Positions 7,819 to 16,043 of a stretch of 35,891 nucleotides of DNA are shown piece after piece. Source of the DNA: an uncultured bacterium (GTDB lineage: Bacteria > Cyanobacteriota > Vampirovibrionia > Gastranaerophilales > Gastranaerophilaceae); assembly GCA_900313795.1 (NCBI GenBank), contig OMSS01000006.1:1-35891 (forward strand), written 5' to 3'. Each line of letters begins with the position of its first letter. The stretch's first letter is position 1. Made by a program: the position numbers and the translations under genes. Under the pieces are notes generated by a model. It ran no database searches. It worked only from the letters and a program-made list of their open reading frames with translations, and had not been told where the DNA came from.

Positions 7819-8454
7819 ATGGCAAAAGAAGTTTCAATATTAAGTACAGACGGAAAACAGGTCGGACAAATATCTTTAGATGAAAAGGTATTCGGTGTTG
7901 AACCTAATATTCACGTAATGCACATGGCAGTAAGAAGACAACTCAACAATGGTCGTCAAGGTTCAGCATGTGCAAAAACAAGAGCTGAAGTATCAGGCGG
8001 CGGAAAGAAACCTTGGAAACAAAAGGGAACAGGTAGAGCCAGAGCAGGTTCAACAAGAAGCCCGTTGTTTGAAGGTGGTGGTGTAATCTTTGGACCTAAG
8101 CCGAGAGATTACGATTTCCAAATGCCTCAAAAAGCAAGAAGACTTGCATTGAGATCGGCACTTTCAGCAAGAGTAGAAAACACAGTTTTGGTAAAAGATT
8201 TTTCACAAATCACAGAACCGAAAACAAAATTGATGACTCAAGCATTGAAGGCATTGAACGTTGCAGGCAAAGTGCTTGTAGTAGCAGATACAAAAGCAGC
8301 AGAAAATGCACATTTGGAATTGGCAGCAAGAAACCTTCCTTCAGTGAAAGTTATTCTTCCTGCAAATTTAAACGTAAAAGACTTATTGGAAGCAGACTCG
8401 GTTATCTTGACTGAAGCTGCAGTCAATGAAATAACTGAGAGGTTATCGAAATAA
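7819..8454 (+). CDS. rplD: 50S ribosomal protein L4
   Basis: A 211-residue uL4, lining the upper part of the nascent peptide tunnel and, in E. coli, the repressor of the S10 operon. Seen: the tunnel loop region ARAEVSGGGKKPWKQKGTGRARAG split over residues 56-80, then SPLFEGGGVIFGPKPRDY. ATG 7819 is preferred over ATG 7810, because the AAGGAA site abuts the latter. The stop codon overlaps the rplW start by one base. Confidence 0.97.
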   Translation: MAKEVSILSTDGKQVGQISLDEKVFGVEPNIHVMHMAVRRQLNNGRQGSACAKTRAEVSGGGKKPWKQKGTGRARAGSTRSPLFEGGGVIFGPKPRDYDFQMPQKARRLALRSALSARVENTVLVKDFSQITEPKTKLMTQALKALNVAGKVLVVADTKAAENAHLELAARNLPSVKVILPANLNVKDLLEADSVILTEAAVNEITERLSK

Positions 8455-8762
8455 TGAGCAACTTAAAACAAAACAAGGAAAAATTATACGACGTAATTAA
8501 ACGTCCTATAATTACAGAAAAATCAATGGCAGCGACAACACTCAACAAATATACGTTTGAAGTATTGCCGACAGCGACAAAAGTAGAAATCGCACAAGCC
8601 GTTGAAGCTGCATATCCGGGCAGAAAGGTAACAAAGGTAACTACGGTATACCAACCCTCACACGCAAAGAGAGTAGGATACTCAGTAGGAAGAACGCAAT
8701 CCGGAAAGAAAGCAATCGTAACGATTGAAGGCGAACCTTTGGAAGAATTAACGGGGGCATAG
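8454..8762 (+). CDS. rplW: 50S ribosomal protein L23
   Basis: A 102-residue uL23, sitting at the tunnel exit where trigger factor and SRP dock. Recognisable: DVIKRPIITEKSM, YTFEVLPTATKVEIAQAVE, and KVTTVYQPSHAKRVGYSVGR. The start overlaps the rplD stop in a TAATG arrangement, a sign of translational coupling. Confidence 0.96.
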   Translation: MSNLKQNKEKLYDVIKRPIITEKSMAATTLNKYTFEVLPTATKVEIAQAVEAAYPGRKVTKVTTVYQPSHAKRVGYSVGRTQSGKKAIVTIEGEPLEELTGA

Positions 8763-8768
8763 TAAAAA

Positions 8769-9599
8769 ATGGCAATTAGAAAAATAAATCCTACATCTCC
8801 GGGTCAAAGAGGTATGACCAAAAGTGATTTTGCTGAAATAACAACAAACAAACCTGAAAAATCATTATTGAAAGACCTCAGAAAGACTGCAGGCAGAAAC
8901 AATACAGGTAGAATTACATGCCGTCATAAAGGTGGCGGACATAAAAGAGCATACCGTGTAATAGATTTTAAACGTGAAAAGTTCGGTATTCCGGCAGTTG
9001 TTAAGACTATCGAATACGATCCGAACAGAAACGTAAGAATTTCACTCGTTGTATACGCAGACGGTGAAAAGAGATACATTTTGACACCGCACGGATTGAA
9101 CGTAGGTGACACAATCGTATCAGGAAAAGACGCAGACATCTTGACAGGAAACGCACTTCCTTTGGAAATGATTCCGTTAGGTACAATGGTTCACTGTGTA
9201 GAACTTGAACCCGGAAAAGGCGGAAAGATGGTCAGAACAGCAGGTGGTGCTGCTCAATTAATGGCAAAAGAAGGCAATTACGTAACTTTGAAGATGGCAA
9301 GTTCAGAAATGAGAATGGTCAGAAAAGAATGCTTGGCAACAGTCGGTGTTCTTGGAAATGCTGAATTCAAGAATATGAAAATCGGTAAAGCAGGCCGTAC
9401 TCGTTACTTGGGTGTAAGACCCACAGTCAGAGGTGTTACAATGAACCCCTGTGATCACCCTCACGGTGGTGGTGAAGGTAAAACAGGTCCCGGCGGAAAT
9501 CCTAAGACACCTTGGGGTAAACCGGCACTCGGCATCAAGACGAGAAACAAGAAGAAGGCTTCTGGCAAGTTGATTGTCAGAGAAAGAAAACGCGGATAA
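8769..9599 (+). CDS. rplB: 50S ribosomal protein L2
   Basis: A 276-residue uL2, required for subunit joining and peptidyl transfer. Seen: [21 protein letters not shown] at the N terminus (split here as two adjoining motifs), the SH3-like middle, and the C-terminal loop with [17 protein letters not shown], which includes the conserved histidine close to the active centre, then [18 protein letters not shown]. Normal length, six bases after rplW. Confidence 0.98.
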   Translation: MAIRKINPTSPGQRGMTKSDFAEITTNKPEKSLLKDLRKTAGRNNTGRITCRHKGGGHKRAYRVIDFKREKFGIPAVVKTIEYDPNRNVRISLVVYADGEKRYILTPHGLNVGDTIVSGKDADILTGNALPLEMIPLGTMVHCVELEPGKGGKMVRTAGGAAQLMAKEGNYVTLKMASSEMRMVRKECLATVGVLGNAEFKNMKIGKAGRTRYLGVRPTVRGVTMNPCDHPHGGGEGKTGPGGNPKTPWGKPALGIKTRNKKKASGKLIVRERKRG

Positions 9600-9610
9600 G
9601 GAGAATATAA

Positions 9611-9892
9611 ATGGCTCGTTCACTTAAAAAAGGACCTTTTGTTCAACCTGCGCTTCAATCAAAAATCGAAAAAATGAATGCTGCCGGTGAAAAGAAAGTT
9701 GTAAAGACATGGTCCAGAGCATCAATGATAATTCCGGAAATGTTGGGACACACAATTGCCGTACACAACGGTAAGACACACGTTCCCGTATATGTGACAG
9801 AACAAATGGTAGGACACAGACTCGGTGAATTTGCTCCGACCAGATTATTCAGAGGTCACGCCGGTTCAGATAAGACGGCAAAGAGGGGTTAA
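9611..9892 (+). CDS. rpsS: 30S ribosomal protein S19
   Basis: A 93-residue uS19 of the 30S head. Begins [15 protein letters not shown], has [24 protein letters not shown], and ends [14 protein letters not shown] plus a basic tail. A GGAG site precedes the ATG. Its stop is only two bases before rplV. Confidence 0.97.
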   Translation: MARSLKKGPFVQPALQSKIEKMNAAGEKKVVKTWSRASMIIPEMLGHTIAVHNGKTHVPVYVTEQMVGHRLGEFAPTRLFRGHAGSDKTAKRG

Positions 9893-9894
9893 TC

Positions 9895-10230
9895 ATGGAA
9901 GCTAAATCAATACAAAGAAATATCGGAATGCCCGCACGTAAATTACGTAGAGTAATTAACGTAGTAAGAGGCAAATCTGTAACAGAAGCAGTTAAAATCT
10001 TGAAATTCATGCCCTACTTTGCGGCAAGAATGGTCGAAAAGAATTTGACGGCAGCAGTTGCAAACGCAGCTGAGAAGTCAGGTGTTACAGCAGATCAATT
10101 AAAAATATCTGAAATTTACGCTGACGAAAGTACGACACTCAAGAGAGGAAAGCCGAGAGCGCAAGGAAGAATTTACAAACGCTTAAGACGTTCTTCACAC
10201 TTGACAGTAAAAGTATCGGATAATAAGTAG
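9895..10230 (+). CDS. rplV: 50S ribosomal protein L22
   Basis: A 111-residue uL22, whose beta hairpin lines the peptide tunnel and is a site of macrolide resistance changes. Seen: [30 protein letters not shown], and the hairpin and tail [23 protein letters not shown]. The order S19-L22-S3 is the standard one. Confidence 0.96.
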   Translation: MEAKSIQRNIGMPARKLRRVINVVRGKSVTEAVKILKFMPYFAARMVEKNLTAAVANAAEKSGVTADQLKISEIYADESTTLKRGKPRAQGRIYKRLRRSSHLTVKVSDNK

Positions 10231-10241
10231 GAGATAACACG

Positions 10242-10991
10242 ATGGGACAAAAGACACACCCAACCGGATTTAGAGTAGGCGTTATCCAACCTTGGTCAAG
10301 CACTTGGTACGCTAAAAAAGGTGATTATCCGGAATTTTTAGTCGAAGATGCAAAAATCAGAAAATTTATTAAGAAGAAATTATATACAGCAGGCGTTGCA
10401 AAAATTCTTATCGCAAGAAAAGCAACAAATGTAGTAGTTACAGTAGCGACAGCTAAACCCGGTGTAGTAGTCGGCAGAGGCGGTCAAGGTATCGATGAAC
10501 TCAGAACATCAGTTTCAGCACTCATCGGAAAACCTGTAACAATTGATGTCGTTGAAGTTGCAAGAATTGATGCAGATGCACAATTAGCAGCAGAAAACGT
10601 AGCACTCCAACTCGAAAAACGTATTGCATTCAGAAGAGCAATGAAACAAGTAATGCAAAGAACGATGAGATCAGGCGTACAAGGTATCAAAGTTATGGTA
10701 TCAGGACGTTTGGGTGGTGCAGAAATTGCAAGAAGTGAATGGGCAAAAGAAGGAAGAATTCCGCTTCAAACACTCAGAGCAGATGTCGATTACGGATTTG
10801 CAGAAGCAGATACGATGATGGGCAAAATCGGTGTTAAAGTTTGGGTTTTCAAAGGTGACTTAATGCCCGGCGAAAAAGCAGACGCAAACATCAAAACTAA
10901 AAAGTCAACAGGTTCACGCAATGGCGAAGACAGACCTATTGGCAGAAGAAGAAAGAAAGCAGCACCGCAAACTGAAGAAGTTAGCGAATAG
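10242..10991 (+). CDS. rpsC: 30S ribosomal protein S3
   Basis: A 249-residue uS3, part of the mRNA entry tunnel. Begins [18 protein letters not shown], carries the KH domain with [14 protein letters not shown], and the C-terminal domain with MKVWVFKGD-like sequence ([16 protein letters not shown]). The tail after residue 215 is basic and then acidic and probably disordered, which accounts for a length somewhat above E. coli S3. Confidence 0.97.
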   Translation: MGQKTHPTGFRVGVIQPWSSTWYAKKGDYPEFLVEDAKIRKFIKKKLYTAGVAKILIARKATNVVVTVATAKPGVVVGRGGQGIDELRTSVSALIGKPVTIDVVEVARIDADAQLAAENVALQLEKRIAFRRAMKQVMQRTMRSGVQGIKVMVSGRLGGAEIARSEWAKEGRIPLQTLRADVDYGFAEADTMMGKIGVKVWVFKGDLMPGEKADANIKTKKSTGSRNGEDRPIGRRRKKAAPQTEEVSE

Positions 10992-11021
10992 TAAAAAGAA
11001 AATCAGGAGCGAAAAACAACT

Positions 11022-11426
11022 ATGTTAATGCCCAAGAAAACGAAATATCGTAAAAGAATGAAAGGCAGAATGACAGGTTCTGAAACAAGAGGAACGGAAC
11101 TTGAATTCGGTCAATACGGTCTGCAAGCATGCGAACCGGCATGGATTACAAGCAGACAAATAGAAGCGGCAAGACGTGCTATGACAAGAGAAATCAAAAG
11201 AGGCGGAAACGTCTGGATTAAGATTTTCCCTGACAAACCGATTACGGCGAAACCTGCTGAAACTCGTATGGGTAAAGGTAAAGGTAACCCGGAATATTGG
11301 GTAGCAGTAGTTAAGCCCGGAAGAATTCTCTTTGAAATTGATTATTCTTCAAGAGAAGTTGCAGTTCACGCACTTGAGTTGGCTGCTCAAAAACTTCCTA
11401 TTAAAGTTAAGGTAGTGGAAAAATAA
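11022..11426 (+). CDS. rplP: 50S ribosomal protein L16
   Basis: A 134-residue uL16 that contacts the A-site tRNA region. Begins [11 protein letters not shown], matching the MLxPKR start of the family, which decides for ATG 11022 over ATG 11028; AGGAG lies 12 bases upstream. Also seen are [46 protein letters not shown] and the end of the domain around [12 protein letters not shown]. Confidence 0.97.
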   Translation: MLMPKKTKYRKRMKGRMTGSETRGTELEFGQYGLQACEPAWITSRQIEAARRAMTREIKRGGNVWIKIFPDKPITAKPAETRMGKGKGNPEYWVAVVKPGRILFEIDYSSREVAVHALELAAQKLPIKVKVVEK

Positions 11427-11437
11427 GGTAGCGAACA

Positions 11438-11626
11438 ATGAAATTAGAAGAAATGCGCGAAAAAACGGTTGATGAACTTAAAGCAGCAGTAGTTGATTGC
11501 AAAAAGCAATTACTCGACTTAAGAGTTCAAAAATCGTTGAATAAACTCGAAAATCCCGCTCAAATCGGTAAGATAAAGAACGAAATCGCTCAAATCAAAA
11601 CCGTAATCAGAGAAAAAGCGGAATAG
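11438..11626 (+). CDS. rpmC: 50S ribosomal protein L29
   Basis: A 62-residue uL29, a two-helix protein near the tunnel exit. Typical sequence: [52 protein letters not shown], in the usual L16-L29-S17 order. Confidence 0.95.
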   Translation: MKLEEMREKTVDELKAAVVDCKKQLLDLRVQKSLNKLENPAQIGKIKNEIAQIKTVIREKAE

Positions 11627-11654
11627 TTCAGAAAAAACAGAAGAGGTCTATAAA

Positions 11655-11900
11655 ATGCCTAAAAAGGAAAAACAAGGTACAGTTGTTAGCAACAAATGCG
11701 ACAAAACAGTTGTAGTAAAAGTTGCAGAATACAACCAACACCCGAAATATAAGAAAATCATCGAAACGACAAAACATTACAAAGCTCACGATGCAGAAAA
11801 TACATGCAAAGAAGGCGATATAGTTAGAATCGTTGAGACAAAACCGATTTCAGCAGACAAACGTTGGACAGTTGCTGAAGTTGTAGAAAAAGCGAAATAG
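11655..11900 (+). CDS. rpsQ: 30S ribosomal protein S17
   Basis: An 81-residue uS17 of the OB-fold type that binds 16S rRNA in the 30S body. Seen: [35 protein letters not shown] and the [20 protein letters not shown] segment that is most conserved. AGAGG precedes the start. Confidence 0.96.
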   Translation: MPKKEKQGTVVSNKCDKTVVVKVAEYNQHPKYKKIIETTKHYKAHDAENTCKEGDIVRIVETKPISADKRWTVAEVVEKAK

Positions 11901-11930
11901 GCAATTTTTGCTAAATAAAGGATAAGTAAA

Positions 11931-12299
11931 ATGATACAACAGGAAACAAGATTACAAGTTGCGGACAATACAGGTGCAAAGGAACTTCTTTGCATCAGAG
12001 TATTGGGCAGTTCAAATAAGAAATTCGCTTATGTTGGCGATGTAATCATTGCTGCAGTTAAAGATGCAACTCCTAACATGACAGTTAAAAAGTCAGACGT
12101 AGTTAGAGCAGTTGTTGTAAGAACTAAGCATGATATCAAACGTGCAGACGGATCAGTCATTAGATTTGACGAAAACGCTGCAGTTATCATCAACAAGGAC
12201 GGTAACCCCAGAGGAACTCGTGTTTTCGGACCGGTTGCTCGTGAGCTCAGAGAAAAGAATTTCATGAAAATCATTTCTCTTGCGCCGGAAGTTATTTAG
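11931..12299 (+). CDS. rplN: 50S ribosomal protein L14
   Basis: A 122-residue uL14, part of the intersubunit bridge and target of silencing factor RsfS in many bacteria. Begins [26 protein letters not shown]; also has [44 protein letters not shown] split across the core, and ends SLAPEVI. Exact family length. Confidence 0.98.
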   Translation: MIQQETRLQVADNTGAKELLCIRVLGSSNKKFAYVGDVIIAAVKDATPNMTVKKSDVVRAVVVRTKHDIKRADGSVIRFDENAAVIINKDGNPRGTRVFGPVARELREKNFMKIISLAPEVI

Positions 12300-12311
12300 G
12301 AAGGCAACAAA

Positions 12312-12659
12312 ATGAGAAGAAAAAAACAAGTTGAAGAACACAATATTCACGTCAGAACCGGCGACAAAGTAGTAGTTGTTTCCGGCAAAGACAAAGGCAA
12401 GACAGGAAACGTAAAGAAAGTAGTTACATCAGAAAACAGAGTAGTTGTTGAAGGTGTAAATATGGTTACGAAAGCACAAAAGCCGAACCCGATGGCAGGA
12501 ATTCAAGGCGGATTGGTCAAGAAGGAAGCATCATTGGACTCGTCAAAAGTAATGCTTTTCTGTCCTGCTTGCAATAAGGCTACAAGAATCAAATACGAAG
12601 TAAAAGACGATAAAAAAGTTCGTGTTTGTAAACATTGTGGTGAAGTTTTAGACGTATAA
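12312..12659 (+). CDS. rplX: 50S ribosomal protein L24
   Basis: A 115-residue uL24, an assembly initiator. The KOW motif reads GDKVVVVSGKDKGKTGNVKKV. The C-terminal part carries two CxxC pairs, CPACNKATRIKYE and CKHCGEVLD, so it is a probable zinc-binding form. A 68-base gap with a hairpin follows before rplE. Confidence 0.97.
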   Translation: MRRKKQVEEHNIHVRTGDKVVVVSGKDKGKTGNVKKVVTSENRVVVEGVNMVTKAQKPNPMAGIQGGLVKKEASLDSSKVMLFCPACNKATRIKYEVKDDKKVRVCKHCGEVLDV

Positions 12660-12675
12660 CTTAACAAAAGTATGG

Positions 12676-12703
12676 ACATCTTGTCATGTTTGGGCGAAGA
12701 TGT
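12676..12703 (+). promoter_or_regulatory. hairpin between rplX and rplE
   Basis: ACATCTT (12676-12682) pairs with AAGATGT (12697-12703) around a 14-base loop, in a 68-base gap ahead of the rplE ribosome site. In E. coli the S8 repressor binds the spc mRNA in the L24-L5 region, so position alone makes this a candidate S8 target. Confidence 0.4.
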
Positions 12704-12727
12704 ATTCTACGAAAAGGAAAATGAAAA

Positions 12728-13279
12728 ATGACAACAGTAACTAAAAGTTTAAGAAAAAAATACAACGAAGAAGTCGTTGAAGCAATGAAGAACGAATTCA
12801 AGTATGAAAACGTTCACCAAATTCCGAAACTCAACAAAGTTGTAATCAACATGGGTGTCGGAGAAGCATGCCACAACTCAAAACTTGCAGAATTAATTGT
12901 TGCACAATTAACTAAGATTGCAGGACAAAAGGCAGTGGCAACAAAAGCGAAGAAATCAATTGCAACTTTCAAATTGAGAGAAGGCATGCCGGTAGGTTGT
13001 ATGGTTACTCTTAGAGGCGAAAGAATGTATGATTTCATTCAAAAGTTAATCTGCGTAGTTCTTCCGAGAATTAGAGACTTTAGAGGTATCAGTTCAAAAT
13101 CATTTGATGGAAGAGGAAACTACACATTAGGTTTGAAAGAGCAATCATTATTCCCCGAAATCAGTTACGATGAAATCGATACTGTTTTGGGTATGAACAT
13201 ATCAATAATCACGACGGCAAAAACAGATGAAGAAGGCAGAGCGCTTTTGAGATATCTTGGCATGCCGTTCAAGAAATAA
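12728..13279 (+). CDS. rplE: 50S ribosomal protein L5
   Basis: A 183-residue uL5 that binds 5S rRNA and contacts the P-site tRNA. Seen: [41 protein letters not shown] split in two, [28 protein letters not shown] split in two, and the end with [22 protein letters not shown] lies before the start. Confidence 0.97.
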   Translation: MTTVTKSLRKKYNEEVVEAMKNEFKYENVHQIPKLNKVVINMGVGEACHNSKLAELIVAQLTKIAGQKAVATKAKKSIATFKLREGMPVGCMVTLRGERMYDFIQKLICVVLPRIRDFRGISSKSFDGRGNYTLGLKEQSLFPEISYDEIDTVLGMNISIITTAKTDEEGRALLRYLGMPFKK

Positions 13280-13290
13280 AGGAGCGTATT

Positions 13291-13497
13291 GTGGCTAAGA
13301 AATCAATGATAGATAAAGAAGCAAAAAGAGAAGCACTCGTTGCTGCAGGAAAATATCCTAAAGTAAGATTGCATAATCGTTGCTCTGTATGCGGCAGACC
13401 TCACGGATTTCACAGAGACTTCGGTCTTTGCAGAATTCACTTGAGAGAATTGGCTCACAAAGGATTACTTCCCGGCGTAACAAAAGCAAGTTGGTAG
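13291..13497 (+). CDS. rpsN: 30S ribosomal protein S14, short zinc-site form
   Basis: A 68-residue uS14 with a GTG start and a GGAG site eight bases upstream. The C-terminal half holds Cys31, Cys34, Cys47 and His50 ([11 protein letters not shown], then [10 protein letters not shown]). Classical short zinc S14 has four cysteines; here the last is His, giving a C-C-C-H set that could still bind zinc. The N terminus [17 protein letters not shown] and the ending [10 protein letters not shown] resemble the long 100-residue cyanobacterial S14, but the long middle insert is absent. Seven residues longer than the usual 61-residue zinc form. It lies between L5 and S8, the common position. Confidence 0.95.
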   Translation: MAKKSMIDKEAKREALVAAGKYPKVRLHNRCSVCGRPHGFHRDFGLCRIHLRELAHKGLLPGVTKASW

Positions 13498-13540
13498 TAG
13501 TCTTATCGTTCACAAAGACAACAGGAAAAGGAAATTATCA

Positions 13541-13936
13541 ATGAATACAGATCCGATAGCAGATATGCTTACGAGAATCAGAAACGCAAACCAAGTTTCT
13601 CATAAAGAAGTTGAAATGCCTGCTTCAAACCTTAAAGTTGAACTTGCAAAACTTTTGAAGAACGAAGGTTATATTTCTGACTACTCAGTAAAAGAAGTCG
13701 GTAAGTTCAAAGTTTTAAATGTTGCACTCAAGTACGACACAGAAAACAACCCGGTAATCACGAACCTTCAAAGAGTTTCGAAACCTGGTTTGAGAACTTA
13801 CTCAAAGGCAAAAAATCTTCCGCAAGTATTAGGCGGAATGGGAATTGCAGTTGTCAGCACAAGCAAGGGCTTGCTCACTGACAGACGTGCAAGAAAAGAA
13901 AATGTCGGCGGCGAAGTAGTTTGCTACATTTGGTAG
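13541..13936 (+). CDS. rpsH: 30S ribosomal protein S8
   Basis: A 131-residue uS8, a central-domain assembly protein and translational repressor of the spc operon in E. coli. Begins MNTDPIADMLTRIRNANQ; contains LQRVSKPGLRTYSKAKNLPQV, the GGMGIAVVSTSKGLLTDRRAR motif (split across two strands), and ends GGEVVCYIW. AAGGAAA precedes the ATG. Confidence 0.97.
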   Translation: MNTDPIADMLTRIRNANQVSHKEVEMPASNLKVELAKLLKNEGYISDYSVKEVGKFKVLNVALKYDTENNPVITNLQRVSKPGLRTYSKAKNLPQVLGGMGIAVVSTSKGLLTDRRARKENVGGEVVCYIW

Positions 13937-13984
13937 TAAATCCGCAGACAGCGATACTAAATTGACAAGACGGAGAACAAAATA

Positions 13985-14524
13985 ATGTCACGTATAGGAA
14001 AATTACCGATTGAGATACCTGCCGGTGTTGAAGTTACTGTTAATGGTAACACAGTAACGGCGAAAGGTCCGTTGGGAACAGAAACAGTAACAGTAAGACC
14101 TGAACTTTCCGTTGAACAAGCAGACAATCATGTATATGTAAAGAGAAACGCTGATGACAGAAAATCTCGTTCATTGCACGGTTTGTCAAGAACACTTGTT
14201 GCAAACGCAATCAACGGCGTAAAGAATGGTTTTGAAAAGAAACTCGAAATCGTAGGTGTAGGTTACAGAGCCGCAATGCAAGGTACAACTTTGAATTTGG
14301 TTTTGGGTTATTCACACCCGATTAACATTGAAGCACCCGAAGGAATCAAGATTGAAGTTGAAGCAAACACTAAGATTAAGATTTCGGGACACAACAAACA
14401 AATGGTCGGCGATATTGCAGCACTCGTACGTTCAAAGAGACCTCCTGAAGTTTACAAAGGAAAAGGTGTTAAGTACGAAGGCGAACACATCAGAAGAAAA
14501 GCCGGCAAAACAGGTAAAAAATAG
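13985..14524 (+). CDS. rplF: 50S ribosomal protein L6
   Basis: A 179-residue uL6 near the sarcin-ricin loop. Begins MSRIGKLPIEIPAGVEV; has SRSLHGLSRTLVANAINGV, EIVGVGYRAAMQG, LVLGYSHPI and the ending RSKRPPEVYKGKGVKYEGE in the second domain. CGGAG is upstream of the start. A 78-base spacer with two hairpins follows. Confidence 0.97.
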   Translation: MSRIGKLPIEIPAGVEVTVNGNTVTAKGPLGTETVTVRPELSVEQADNHVYVKRNADDRKSRSLHGLSRTLVANAINGVKNGFEKKLEIVGVGYRAAMQGTTLNLVLGYSHPINIEAPEGIKIEVEANTKIKISGHNKQMVGDIAALVRSKRPPEVYKGKGVKYEGEHIRRKAGKTGKK

Positions 14525-14534
14525 AGCCGCATAG

Positions 14535-14583
14535 GTTCGTAAGAACAGCCCGATTGAACCCTTGAAAAATTTTCAAGAAGGTT
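14535..14583 (+). promoter_or_regulatory. tandem hairpins between rplF and rplR
   Basis: First hairpin GTTC-GTAA-GAAC (about 14535-14546). Second has CTTGAAAA and TTTTCAAG as perfect arms (14561-14577), extended by AACC and GGTT with a two-base bulge (to 14583). No T run follows. They fill an unusually long gap in an otherwise tight operon and may be an mRNA processing or protein-binding site. Confidence 0.4.
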
Positions 14584-14602
14584 TGGGTGAAAGGAAAGAA
14601 AA

Positions 14603-14971
14603 ATGATTAAAACAGCAAATAGAAAAGCACAAGTTCAAAAACGTCACAGACGACTTAGAGTCAAATTGAAAGGTACTTCAGAAGCACCGAGACTCGCAGT
14701 TTACAGAAGCACAAAACACATTTACGCTCAAATCATTGATGATGTTAAAGGTGTAACTTTGGTTTCAGCTTCATCTGATGACAAAGAACTCAAACAAAAA
14801 TTAGCTCACGGTGGAAACATCGAAGCGGCTAAAGTTGTAGGCGAAGCAATTGCAAAGAGAGCAGCAGCAAAGAAAATCGTTGATGTTGTTTTCGATAGAG
14901 GCGGCTTTGTTTACCACGGAAGAGTTGCTGCACTTGCAGATGCTGCAAGAGAAGCAGGTTTGAACTTCTAA
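14603..14971 (+). CDS. rplR: 50S ribosomal protein L18
   Basis: A 122-residue uL18 that carries 5S rRNA. Begins with a basic arm including [25 protein letters not shown] (split around the turn), then [21 protein letters not shown], which resembles cyanobacterial L18, and ends [35 protein letters not shown] is upstream. It is the last gene of the operon here; a terminator follows at once instead of rpsE. Confidence 0.97.
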   Translation: MIKTANRKAQVQKRHRRLRVKLKGTSEAPRLAVYRSTKHIYAQIIDDVKGVTLVSASSDDKELKQKLAHGGNIEAAKVVGEAIAKRAAAKKIVDVVFDRGGFVYHGRVAALADAAREAGLNF

Positions 14972-14992
14972 TTTTCTAAAAGTTCTAAAAAG

Positions 14993-15022
14993 AGAGGGTT
15001 CACAAAAACCCTCTTTTTTTTT
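14993..15022 (+). terminator. Rho-independent terminator ending the ribosomal operon
   Basis: Perfect 8-base stem AGAGGGTT (14993-15000) and AACCCTCT (15007-15014), six-base loop, T run to 15022. It lies 22 bases after the rplR stop. Confidence 0.95.
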
Positions 15023-15023
15023 A

Positions 15024-15081
15024 ATTTATCAAAATTGATAAATGTTGCAAAATTGACTAAATTTATAAATTTTGATAATTT
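15024..15081 (+). promoter_or_regulatory. promoter with operator-like inverted repeats
   Basis: TTGACT (15053-15058) and TAATTT (15076-15081) are 17 bases apart, upstream of the kinase gene. ATTTATCAA and TTGATAAAT (15024-15043) form an inverted repeat, and the TTATCAAAATT part of it recurs in opposite orientation as AATTTTGATAA across the -10 region. This layout would suit a regulator that loops or blocks the promoter. Confidence 0.5.
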
Positions 15082-15104
15082 ATATGTAATTTAGGTAAGT
15101 ATTT

Positions 15105-16043
15105 ATGGAAAATAATTTGGATTTAATAACAATAGGCGAAGGCTTGGTGGAACTTTCGAGTCCGCAGAGTTTGGCTTATGCGGATAAGTTGGATAAATAT
15201 TATGGCGGAGACACTTTGACGACGGCGATTGCGGCATGCAGAATGGGTGCAAAAGTCGGTTATATTTCAAAGGTCGGTAACGATGCGTTTATGGAATTTC
15301 TTGTTGGCGGTTGGGCAACAGAAGGGCTTGATATAACGAGAGTTACCTCGACTGATGGTCGCAATGGTGTTTATTTTGTCGCCGGTCACGAGACGGGACA
15401 TAAAGAATTTGCTTATTACCGCAAAAAGACCGCAGCGGCTAAACTTACAGCACGTGATATTGATGAAGATTATATTAAATCTGCCAAAGCAGTTTATGCC
15501 ACTGGAATTACGCAATCACTTTCATTGTCTGCGAAAGAGGCAGTTTTGAAAATGTGTCAGATTGCAAAAGAGAATAACATTTTGGTCGCTTACGATCCGA
15601 ATTTCGAAGAACTTTTGTGGTCGTTGGAAGAGGCTAGAGACGCTTTTTCAGAGATTGAAGATTATATTGACATTATCTTTTTGAACTTGCGAACTGATGC
15701 GGTTCTTTGGGATATCGAATCTTGCGATAAATTGATTGAAATGCTTTTGGATAAAGGCATTAAGACGATTGTGGTTAAGTCGAAAACGAATGGCGGTTAC
15801 TACGTTGCGACGGCGAATGAGACTGTCTTTACGCCATTTTTCTCTGATACGAAAAAGGACTCGACGGGTGCAGGCGATTCGTTTAACGGTGCATTTTTGT
15901 ACGAGTTAACTCAAGGCAAAACACCTTTTGAGGCGGTCAAGATTGCAAGAGTCGTGTCGGGCTTACAGGTTAGAAAAATCGGGGCGATAAAATCTATTCC
16001 CTCGGCAAAAGAAGTTATGGACGCTTTGAATGAACAAGAATAA
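15105..16043 (+). CDS. PfkB-family sugar kinase
   Basis: A 312-residue ribokinase-like carbohydrate kinase. Seen: ITIGEGLVELSS at the start, YYGGDTLTTAIAACRMGAKVGYISKVGNDAFMEF (split motif of PfkB signature 1), YDPNFEELLW, KTIVVKSKTNGGYY, and the ATP/catalytic signature DSTGAGDSFNGAFLYEL near residue 253 with the catalytic Asp in GAGD. The YDPNF segment and overall pattern are like 2-keto-3-deoxygluconate kinases, but the substrate cannot be fixed from sequence. The last 14 bases overlap the start of csaB, so the two genes are probably coupled. It follows its own promoter-like region. Confidence 0.9.
   Translation: MENNLDLITIGEGLVELSSPQSLAYADKLDKYYGGDTLTTAIAACRMGAKVGYISKVGNDAFMEFLVGGWATEGLDITRVTSTDGRNGVYFVAGHETGHKEFAYYRKKTAAAKLTARDIDEDYIKSAKAVYATGITQSLSLSAKEAVLKMCQIAKENNILVAYDPNFEELLWSLEEARDAFSEIEDYIDIIFLNLRTDAVLWDIESCDKLIEMLLDKGIKTIVVKSKTNGGYYVATANETVFTPFFSDTKKDSTGAGDSFNGAFLYELTQGKTPFEAVKIARVVSGLQVRKIGAIKSIPSAKEVMDALNEQE

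Noticed and set aside
14328-14534. Second open frame inside the end of rplF
   Set aside because: It lies wholly within rplF in another frame, has no ribosome site and a Lys/Arg-rich sequence typical of frame shadows.
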